Of a DNA stretch of 8,402 nucleotides, positions 1 through 6,242 are shown one piece after another. The stretch's first letter is position 1; every line of letters starts with the position of its first letter. Where the stretch lies: assembly GCA_017396055.1 (NCBI GenBank), contig JAFQND010000009.1, positions 1 to 8,402 on the forward strand. The letters are read 5' to 3'. The notes beneath the pieces were generated by a model that saw only the letters and a program-made list of their open reading frames with translations, ran no database searches and was not told the origin of the DNA. Source of the stretch: Oscillospiraceae bacterium (GTDB lineage Bacteria > Bacillota > Clostridia > Oscillospirales > Ruminococcaceae). Position numbers and translations under genes: made by a program.

Positions 1-858
<858 letters not shown>

Positions 859-870
859 GGAGGGTCTTCG

Positions 871-1278
871 ATGGCAACTTTCAAGCTGCAGATCGTCACC
901 CCCGACCGGGTCCTCTTCGATGGAGAAGCGACCTATCTGCTCTGCCGCACCGCTTCCGGCGATGTGGGTATTCTGGCCAACCATACCCCCTATACCGCGC
1001 CCCTCAAGGTCGGTATGATGAAGGTGGAGATCTCGTCGAAAGAGGATGTCCGCTTTGCCGCTGTGGACGGCGGCCTGTTGAGAGTAGGCGAAAACTCCGC
1101 CACTGTGATCACCCCCGCCTGTGAATGGCAGGATGAGATCGATGTTTCCCGCGCCGAGCGCTCTGCCGAAAAGGCAAAGGCTGTTCTGGCTTCTGCCGCC
1201 TCCCGCCGGGAGATGGACGAGGCTGAGGTCCGGCTGAAAAGAGCTCTCAACCGCCTGAATGTCGCCGGTCTGAAATGA
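871..1278 (+). CDS. atpC: F1F0 ATP synthase subunit epsilon
   Basis: This is the epsilon subunit of the F1 central stalk, which couples rotation to catalysis and, through its C-terminal helices, can inhibit ATP hydrolysis. The protein has 135 residues, the usual family length. Residues 1-85 form the N-terminal beta-sandwich, with the typical opening FKLQIVTPDRVLFDGEA, the GDVGILANHTP segment and the FAAVDGGLLRVGEN strand. Residues 90-135 form the helical hairpin, rich in Ala, Glu, Lys and Arg. The start is set by an AAGGAGGG site at 857-864, partly inside the atpD stop codon. It is the last gene of the atp operon: a strong terminator begins within 10 nt of its stop. Family and position make the call secure. 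Confidence 0.98.
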   Translation: MATFKLQIVTPDRVLFDGEATYLLCRTASGDVGILANHTPYTAPLKVGMMKVEISSKEDVRFAAVDGGLLRVGENSATVITPACEWQDEIDVSRAERSAEKAKAVLASAASRREMDEAEVRLKRALNRLNVAGLK

Positions 1279-1284
1279 TCCGAT

Positions 1285-1330
1285 TCCCCCGCCCCTGGAC
1301 GAAAGTCCTCCGGCGGGGATTTTTTATTTT
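1285..1330 (+). terminator. Rho-independent terminator of the atp operon
   Basis: The outer stem CCCCGCC (1287-1293) pairs with GGCGGGG (1312-1318). Inside it GGAC (1297-1300) and GTCC (1305-1308) close a GAAA tetraloop, with small internal loops between the two stems. The stem is followed by A and then six T (1320-1325) and more T-rich sequence. It lies just after the atpC stop and ends the ATP synthase transcript. Confidence 0.93.
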
Positions 1331-1359
1331 CCGGTGCGAAAAACAGATGCCCCAAAGGA

Positions 1360-1398
1360 TATACAGGCTGTACGAATAAACACACTGCAGCAAAGGAG
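1360..1398 (+). promoter_or_regulatory. Leader of the first LRR gene: small inverted repeat, weak -10 candidates and ribosome binding site
   Basis: The 76 nt between the atp terminator and the gene at 1407 should hold its promoter, since the upstream transcript is terminated. TACA-GGC-TGTA (1362-1372) is an inverted repeat. Possible -10 hexamers are TATACA (1360-1365) or the TG-preceded ACGAAT (1372-1377), but neither has a convincing -35, so the exact promoter is unresolved. AAAGGAG (1392-1398) is a good ribosome binding site 8 nt before the ATG. The same elements in the same order and at nearly the same distance from the start codon occur before the 69-residue gene at 2340. Confidence 0.4.
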
Positions 1399-1406
1399 AA
1401 CCGAGT

Positions 1407-2195
1407 ATGAAAGACATCAAATCCATCATGAAAGCAGCCCTCGAAGCCGACACCGCACACCACCCTGCCATCGGCGCGGATATGACCTTTGTCATCGGCG
1501 ACATCAGATATCGCCTGTCGGAGGACAATACGGTCGACATGGTCTCGTACCTCGGCGATGAAGAGACCGTTCATGTTCCGGGAAAGGTCCTTGTTCCCGG
1601 CGAAGCGGAGGAGAGTCAGGTGCGCTGTGTGATGCTGGGCTCGTTCATGGGCAAGGACAATGTCCGCAGGGTCGTTCTGGAGGAGGGGATCGAACACCTG
1701 ATCGGCGGCTTTATGATGTGCCACACACTGGAGACGGTCCACCTTCCCGCAAGTCTGAAGCTTACCCACGGCGGCGCGGTCAGATCGTGCAGTTCCTTCC
1801 GCGGCTTTACCATCAGCAGCGAAAACCCCGTCTATGAGGCAAAGGACGGCTTCCTCGTTCAGAAAGATAACCACGAACTGGTCTCCGGTCCCCATCATCT
1901 CACTGAGTGCGTGATCCCCGAAGGGATCGAACGGATCGGCGATTTTGCGTTCGAATACTGCTACAGCATGGAGTCGGTGACCATCCCCGAGGGTGTCAGA
2001 GAGATCGGCATCTGTGCCTTTGCCAATAACCCTATGCTGTGGGATGTACAGCTTCCCGCGTCGCTGGAAAACATCTGTGAAGAGGCCTTTTACGGATGTC
2101 CCCGTCTGACAGAGCTGGCGGTGCCGGCCGGCGTCACCTTTGACGGAAGTCCCGAACGCGATTTCAGCATGATCCTGGGCAGCTATACCGACTGA
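1407..2195 (+). CDS. BspA-like leucine-rich repeat (LRR_5) protein, cytoplasmic, monocistronic
   Basis: This is a 262-residue protein with LRR_5 (BspA/Treponema pallidum type) repeats of about 23 residues. The clearest run is residues 169-242: IPEGIERIGDFAFEYC, IPEGVREIGICAFANN, LPASLENICEEAFYGC and then VPAGV. Further degenerate repeats lie at about 85-115 (VVLEEGIEHLIGGFMMC, LETVHLP). Residues 140-160 hold the NPVYEAKDGFLVQKD insert, typical of this family, where it interrupts the solenoid. Residues 4-15 form a short amphipathic helix (IKSIMKAALEAD). There is no signal peptide, transmembrane segment or wall-anchor motif, so it is probably cytoplasmic, whereas named BspA adhesins are secreted. 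LRR_5 domains generally bind proteins; no partner can be deduced. The start is fixed by AAAGGAG 8 nt upstream. Terminators on both sides make it monocistronic. It is a relative of the three LRR genes at 2719-6226. Confidence 0.9.
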   Translation: MKDIKSIMKAALEADTAHHPAIGADMTFVIGDIRYRLSEDNTVDMVSYLGDEETVHVPGKVLVPGEAEESQVRCVMLGSFMGKDNVRRVVLEEGIEHLIGGFMMCHTLETVHLPASLKLTHGGAVRSCSSFRGFTISSENPVYEAKDGFLVQKDNHELVSGPHHLTECVIPEGIERIGDFAFEYCYSMESVTIPEGVREIGICAFANNPMLWDVQLPASLENICEEAFYGCPRLTELAVPAGVTFDGSPERDFSMILGSYTD

Positions 2196-2212
2196 GGCGA
2201 ATAAAACGCCGG

Positions 2213-2247
2213 AAAATTCCCGCCTCTTCGGGGGCGGGAATTTTTTT
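2213..2247 (+). terminator. Rho-independent terminator after the first LRR gene
   Basis: AATTCCCGCCTC (2215-2226) pairs with GGGGCGGGAATT (2231-2242) around a TTCG tetraloop (2227-2230), with one T-G pair. The C(TTCG)G closure is the extra-stable form. Seven T follow at 2241-2247, and the AAAA at 2213-2216 extends the stem into them. It starts 17 nt after the stop codon. Confidence 0.95.
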
Positions 2248-2292
2248 CGAAAGAAATCTGCATCCTGCTGCGAAGAACCGCTTTTCGCAGAG

Positions 2293-2331
2293 TTACAGAC
2301 CATGTAAACAGGAAACCACACAGAAAAGGAG
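2293..2331 (+). promoter_or_regulatory. Leader of the 69-residue gene: inverted repeat TTACA-N5-TGTAA and ribosome binding site
   Basis: The 92 nt between the preceding terminator and the start codon must contain the promoter of this small unit. TTACA (2293-2297) and TGTAA (2303-2307) form a perfect inverted repeat around GACCA, which could be an operator or merely part of a weak promoter; no consensus -35/-10 pair is evident. AAAGGAG (2325-2331) is the ribosome binding site, 8 nt before the ATG. The order and spacing match the leader at 1360-1398. Confidence 0.35.
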
Positions 2332-2339
2332 AGAACGAA

Positions 2340-2549
2340 ATGACTGCTTCCCATATGGAGACCATCCTCAGAAACGCCCCCAAGGCCGAGCTCAAGCGAA
2401 TCTTCAAGAGTGCCCTCGAACAGGAGATCACCGCGGGATGCGCACCTGTACACCCCATTCCCATGCCCGCTCTCTTCGCCCGTCCCGGTGAATACCGTCC
2501 GGTAGAGGAAGTTCTGCTGGAAGAGCACACCGCGCTGAGAAGCCGATAA
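2340..2549 (+). CDS. Hypothetical small protein, 69 residues, own transcription unit
   Basis: I do not recognise a family. The start is supported by AAAGGAG 8 nt upstream and the unit by terminators on both sides (2213-2247 and 2566-2598). Residues 7-30 (ETILRNAP..., LKRIFKSALEQE) look like an amphipathic, positively charged helix. Residues 34-52 are Pro-rich (CAPVHPIPMPALFARPGEY). Residues 53-69 are charged (RPVEEVLLEEHTALRSR). There is no membrane segment or signal peptide. Residues 18-29 resemble residues 4-15 of the LRR protein at 1407 (six identities in twelve: K, I, K, A, L, E), and the DNA shares GCCCTCGAA there. With the similar leader, this suggests a duplicated 5' gene fragment that acquired or kept a short independent reading frame. 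It could be a real small protein or a decayed LRR relative. Bracketing by terminators favours expression. Confidence 0.7.
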   Translation: MTASHMETILRNAPKAELKRIFKSALEQEITAGCAPVHPIPMPALFARPGEYRPVEEVLLEEHTALRSR

Positions 2550-2565
2550 ACACCGGCACCACGAT

Positions 2566-2598
2566 CAACCCCCCGCCCGAAAGCGGGGTTGTTTTTTT
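2566..2598 (+). terminator. Rho-independent terminator after the 69-residue gene
   Basis: CAACCCC (2566-2572) can pair with GGGGTTG (2585-2591), or CCCCGC (2571-2576) with GCGGGG (2583-2588) with CAA/TTG pairing outside it and two C bulged. The loop is CCGAAA, and seven T follow at 2592-2598. The T-tract and the last bases of the stem are shared with the -35 area of the downstream promoter. Confidence 0.9.
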
Positions 2599-2616
2599 GT
2601 CAAATGCTGTTATAAT
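2589..2616 (+). promoter_or_regulatory. Extended -10 promoter of the LRR/phosphoesterase operon
   Basis: TATAAT (2611-2616) is a perfect -10 hexamer preceded by TG at 2608-2609, giving the extended -10 form TGnTATAAT. TTGTTT (2589-2594) is a partial -35 with a 16-nt spacer; an extended -10 needs little -35. Transcription would start near 2623. The -35 lies in the stem and T-tract of the preceding terminator, so the two signals overlap. This is the best promoter in the window and would drive the genes from 2719 to 7160. Confidence 0.8.
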
Positions 2617-2718
2617 GAAGAAAAGACCCGGGAAACAAAAGGGGGATATATGGATACGATGACGACTTTGAAAACCCCGATCATCTCGATGCAGACAGCT
2701 GAACGGAGGTCGAAGACG

Positions 2719-4032
2719 ATGGATAACATGAACGGCGAGATCGTAAAACACGGTCCGTTTACCTATGAAAAATCATCCGTCTGGATGGAACTGATCGACT
2801 ATGACGGCGATGACGAAGTGGTCATCGTCCCCGAAGAAGTGGACGAACGCATCGTCTGTGTAAGCGAAACAGTCTTCTGGAAGAAGGAACATCTGCGCGA
2901 GCTGATCTTTGAAAAGGGCGTTCATCTGTGGACAGAAATCGAGGGGGGATGGGGCTCAGCCTGGCCCTTCGGGAATTGTCCCGCGCTGGAGTCGGTGACG
3001 CTGCCCAACCATCCGGGCAATATACTCAAGGACTTTTTCCCGTCCATCGCCGGCTGTCCGAATCTTCGCGAGATCATCACCTATCCCGATAACCCGGACT
3101 GTATCGGCAAAAACGGCTTCTTCTATAAAAAAATGGAAGAGGGAAGCGGCTTTGTCATGGTCCACTGCCTGAGCAAAAAGGAAAAGATCACTGTCCCCGG
3201 AAGAGTGGGCGGCAAACGGGTCAAAGCGGTGCAGCTGCAGGCATTTTCCGGCTGTGAGAATCTGAAACACCTTGTCATCGGCGAGGGCATCACCGAACTT
3301 TACGGCCTTGTTTACGGTGAAGTCAGAACAGTGCGGCTTCCAAACAGCTATCGGGAGCCCGATGTCGGTCTCATCGTTTCCAACAGAAACAAAGCCTTCG
3401 AGCGCTTTATTTTTAAGCCCGACCATCCCTGTTTTATGGAAGAGGACGGCTTTGTCTATGACAAAGCGGGCGAAACACTGTTCTTTGCTCCCTTTGGTGC
3501 CAGGGTCTGTCGGGTGAAGGAAGGCGTGAAAAAGATCGAGCCCTTTGCTTTTGCCTCCCACGAAGGTCTGAGGGCGGTGTTCCTGCCGGAAAGTGTCGAA
3601 GAGGTCAGCCGGGACGCTTTTCATTGCTGCATGGATCTTTATTATGTGCTGGTTCATGCCGGAATTGAGGTGGAGGGCGGTGCTTTCGCCGGAACAGATC
3701 TGAACCCGTTGGAAAGAAAGCTGTTCTGCCTGTTCACAGAAGAGGATATGCTGCCCCTGCCGGAAGACCCGCTGACAGCAGGACCAAAGGGCAGATTTTC
3801 GCCGAGGCCCTCCGACGAAGAGCTCTTGCAGATGCATAAAGACATCTGCCGGATGGGCTTTGAGGAGTATGACCGTCAGACCGAAAAACCCTGCTGGCTG
3901 ATCGATTTTTCCCACGGGGAGCAGCCGGAAGAGAAGATCGAATACGACGCATCCGACTTCGTTTCGATGGAGGACGACGAATATTCCATGTATGACGAGG
4001 AATTTGACATTGATTTCGACGAGATCCCGTGA
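2719..4032 (+). CDS. LRR_5 (BspA-like) protein with acidic C-terminal tail, first gene of operon
   Basis: This is a 437-residue cytoplasmic-type LRR_5 protein. Residues 10-50 form an N-terminal beta segment (HGPFTYEKSS... VVIVPEEVDERIVCV). LRR-like units follow at about 58-70, 88-96, 112-120, 158-192 and 264-325 (for example VCRVKEGVKKIEPFAFAS, LRAVFLPESVEEVSRDAFHCC). Family inserts lie at 125-138 (NPDCIGKNGFFYKK) and 234-258 (HPCFMEEDGFVYDKAGETL). Residues 330-437 are not LRR; the last 35 are strongly acidic (MEDDEYSMYDEEFDIDFDEIP). No signal peptide or anchor is visible. ATG 2719 is preferred because GGAGGT (2705-2710) lies 8 nt upstream and because alignment with the paralogue at 5129 begins near there. 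An in-frame ATG at 2650, with GGGGG only 4 nt before it, would add 23 residues that are not conserved. It is nearly full-length homologous to the gene at 5129. Confidence 0.88.
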   Translation: MDNMNGEIVKHGPFTYEKSSVWMELIDYDGDDEVVIVPEEVDERIVCVSETVFWKKEHLRELIFEKGVHLWTEIEGGWGSAWPFGNCPALESVTLPNHPGNILKDFFPSIAGCPNLREIITYPDNPDCIGKNGFFYKKMEEGSGFVMVHCLSKKEKITVPGRVGGKRVKAVQLQAFSGCENLKHLVIGEGITELYGLVYGEVRTVRLPNSYREPDVGLIVSNRNKAFERFIFKPDHPCFMEEDGFVYDKAGETLFFAPFGARVCRVKEGVKKIEPFAFASHEGLRAVFLPESVEEVSRDAFHCCMDLYYVLVHAGIEVEGGAFAGTDLNPLERKLFCLFTEEDMLPLPEDPLTAGPKGRFSPRPSDEELLQMHKDICRMGFEEYDRQTEKPCWLIDFSHGEQPEEKIEYDASDFVSMEDDEYSMYDEEFDIDFDEIP

Positions 4033-4052
4033 CAGGGAGAAAGGTGAGAAAA

Positions 4053-5114
4053 ATGCTCAGTGTATATGAAAAACTGGCCGCGTTTTTTGACTGCGGCGAA
4101 GCAAAGACCCTCTATCAGACCGGAGCCGCTATCCATTTTCAGGCCAACGGGACCGATATCTACTGGGAGGGAAAGAGCGGTATGTCGGTCTATCGGTGGC
4201 CGGATGCCGACCGGCTGAATATCCGTCAGGTGACCCTTGACCGGGAGATCGGTGAGATCGAGGGAGATCTCAAAGACCATGTCCTGACCGATCTCAGCTT
4301 TTCCAAGACCGACGGCGACTATCTGGTTCTGTACCGCTGTGTCTGTACCGGCGAGACGGTCGAGATCCCCGGAAGCGTTTCCTTCCCCGGTTGTCCGGGG
4401 GACGGGATGCAGGTTGCATTTGTGACCGGCGAAGCCTTTGAAGGCTGTGAAACCCTCAGACAGGTCACCTTCGGCGAGGGGATCGAGGGGATCGAATACT
4501 GGCTTCGCGATTGTCCCGCGCTGGAGACGGTGCTGCTGCCCGACAGCTTTTACCGGTATGAAATGCTGGGCGTCTCAGGCTGTCCCGCTTTCAGGGACTT
4601 TGCAGTCAGGAAAACAAACCCGGCCGTTTATATGGAAAACGGCTGTCTGATCCTTGCGAAAAATGTCCGTATCATGAGCAAAGCCCTCGGCGAGATCAGA
4701 GAATACAGCGGCTGCCGGCTGGTCTGCGGCCCTTACAGCGTGAAGGAATGTACTATTCCCGACGGGGTGGAGATCATTGAGGCCGGCGCATTTGCCGACC
4801 GCACGGTACTGGAGAAGGTGACCGTTCCCGACAGTGTGCTGACCATCGGCGATGAGGCATTTTCCTGCTGTTCCGATCTTCGGGAGGTTTATCTGCCCTT
4901 TGGGATGCACACCATCGGCGAAAAGGCCTTTTACGGCTGTGAAAAACTCGAAACCCTGAGAATGCCCTATGAGCTGGAGCATATCGGCATGGGCGCCTTC
5001 TGGGACTGCGGCGCGCTGGAAGAACCGAGTATTCCCGAACAGGCCGAACTTTTCAGTAATGACTATGACGGCTCTCTGCTCTTTGGTCCCGACCCCGGGC
5101 TGAACCGCTGGTGA
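4053..5114 (+). CDS. LRR_5 (BspA-like) protein, second gene of operon
   Basis: This 353-residue protein is the most canonical LRR member of the operon. Residues 1-100 are a non-repeat N-terminal region, with beta-rich stretches such as GAAIHFQANGTDIYWEGKSG. LRR-like units begin near 102 (VEIPGSVSF, FVTGEAFEGCETLRQVTFGEGI). Residues 188-228 hold the NPAVYMENGCLILAK insert. Four regular repeats occupy about 233-330 (IPDGVEIIEAGAFADR, VPDSVLTIGDEAFSCC, LPFGMHTIGEKAFYGC and a last MPYELEHIGMGAFWDC). It has no signal peptide, membrane segment or anchor. ATG 4053 is chosen because AAGGTGA lies at 4041-4047. An in-frame GTG at 4029 overlaps the previous stop and would add eight residues without a good ribosome binding site. 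It is 20 nt after the preceding gene and 14 nt before the next, so it is co-transcribed with them. Specific function unknown. Confidence 0.9.
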   Translation: MLSVYEKLAAFFDCGEAKTLYQTGAAIHFQANGTDIYWEGKSGMSVYRWPDADRLNIRQVTLDREIGEIEGDLKDHVLTDLSFSKTDGDYLVLYRCVCTGETVEIPGSVSFPGCPGDGMQVAFVTGEAFEGCETLRQVTFGEGIEGIEYWLRDCPALETVLLPDSFYRYEMLGVSGCPAFRDFAVRKTNPAVYMENGCLILAKNVRIMSKALGEIREYSGCRLVCGPYSVKECTIPDGVEIIEAGAFADRTVLEKVTVPDSVLTIGDEAFSCCSDLREVYLPFGMHTIGEKAFYGCEKLETLRMPYELEHIGMGAFWDCGALEEPSIPEQAELFSNDYDGSLLFGPDPGLNRW

Positions 5115-5128
5115 AAGGAGACTTTTCG

Positions 5129-6226
5129 ATGAAACGAAACCCCGGCGACCATTTTGAAAAGGACGGCCTTTTCTATTACGTCGAAAATTACCGGCAGGCG
5201 GTTCTCTACGACTGCGAAAGCGACGCCGAAACAATCACCGTGCCAGACACGGCCGACGGATTTCGTGTGACGATGAAGTATCGGGTCTTCGAAGACATGC
5301 CGAATCTCCGACACCTGATCTTTGAGCCGGGCGTGTGGATCCGCAACAGGGTGCTGGACTGGTGGTCGGGCTTCCGCCCTGTGAAAGATTGCCCGAAGCT
5401 GGAGACCGTCACCCTGCCCGACTGGTTTGAGGCAAAGGGAGAGCTCCTTCCGGATGGCTGTCCCGCTTTCAAAGGATATATCGCAGGACCTGAGAACGAG
5501 AACTACCTTTCGGATGACGGCTGCCTCTATCTCAAAAAAGAGGACGGCACGCTGGAACTGGTCTGCTGTGCGCGCAAAGAAAAGACGGTGCGTATCCCGG
5601 ACGAAGTGAACGGACGGAAGGTGACCTCTGTAGACAGCAGCGCCTTTTTCAGCGGGCCCGAAACAGATGAGATCATCCTGCCGGAGGGACTCACAGAGCT
5701 GTCGGGCGTATTCTGCGGCAACAGGACCGTTTATCTGCCGGACGGCTTTGATGATCTGGATGGGTATACCGTGTGGGGCCCATCCACCGGCGCGCTGCGG
5801 TTCAGAGTATCGGACAGCCATCCCGCCTATCTCGAAGAGGACGGGTTTATCTATGACAGATCCGGCGAAAAGCTCATTTTTGCTCCCCGCGACAGGGAAG
5901 TCTGCCGGGTGAAGGAAGGGGTACGGGTCATCGGCCGGTGTGCCTTTGCCTCCCAGCAGTCTCTGAAAGAGGTCTTTCTGCCGGAAAGTCTGGAAAAGAT
6001 CGAAGCATGGGCTTTTGAGGACTGCGGCTGGCTTTGCGATGTACATTTCCCCAAAGGAGCCGACGCCGTCTGTGTGGAAGACGGTGCCTTTGAGTTTTGT
6101 CTCTTTTCTCTTCCGAAAGAAATGATGCGCCGTGCCCGCGAGGAGGTCGCGGCCATGACCGACAAAGAACAGGATGAGCTGAGCGCCCGCTGTATCGATC
6201 TGGCAGAGCAGCTTGGCCTTACATAA
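5129..6226 (+). CDS. LRR_5 (BspA-like) protein, third gene of operon, paralogue of the first
   Basis: This 365-residue protein aligns along almost its whole length with the gene at 2719. Shared landmarks are the N-terminal segment (DGLFYYVENYRQAVLYD... ITVPD), the NLRHLIFEPGVW repeat (59-70), the KLETVTLPDW repeat (90-99), the EDGFIYDRSGEKLIFAP insert (237-253), and the block VCRVKEGVRVIGRCAFASQ with FLPESLEKIEAWAFEDC (258-299). It lacks the acidic tail of that paralogue and ends in a short charged helix (330-365; RRAREEVAAMTDKEQDE). No signal peptide, membrane helix or anchor is seen. ATG 5129 is set by AAAGGAG (5114-5120), which overlaps the upstream stop codon, a translational-coupling arrangement. 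A GTG at 5111 in frame would add six residues ahead of the ribosome binding site and is rejected. The phosphoesterase follows 16 nt after the stop. Confidence 0.9.
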   Translation: MKRNPGDHFEKDGLFYYVENYRQAVLYDCESDAETITVPDTADGFRVTMKYRVFEDMPNLRHLIFEPGVWIRNRVLDWWSGFRPVKDCPKLETVTLPDWFEAKGELLPDGCPAFKGYIAGPENENYLSDDGCLYLKKEDGTLELVCCARKEKTVRIPDEVNGRKVTSVDSSAFFSGPETDEIILPEGLTELSGVFCGNRTVYLPDGFDDLDGYTVWGPSTGALRFRVSDSHPAYLEEDGFIYDRSGEKLIFAPRDREVCRVKEGVRVIGRCAFASQQSLKEVFLPESLEKIEAWAFEDCGWLCDVHFPKGADAVCVEDGAFEFCLFSLPKEMMRRAREEVAAMTDKEQDELSARCIDLAEQLGLT

Positions 6227-6242
6227 CAAAGGAGGACAAACC

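Noticed and set aside
990..2528. 512-codon open frame on the minus strand spanning atpC, the first LRR gene and the small gene
   Set aside because: It runs antisense through two strong terminators and three well-supported genes, has no ribosome binding site or recognisable domain, and is explained by GC-rich third codon positions of the plus-strand genes.
2956..3915. 319-codon minus-strand frame inside the first operon gene
   Set aside because: It is antisense to an LRR gene with paralogue support, and its translation is low-complexity with no family features.
1407..6226. LRR proteins as secreted BspA-type adhesins
   Set aside because: None of the proteins, from any plausible start, has a hydrophobic signal sequence, transmembrane helix or LPxTG-type anchor.
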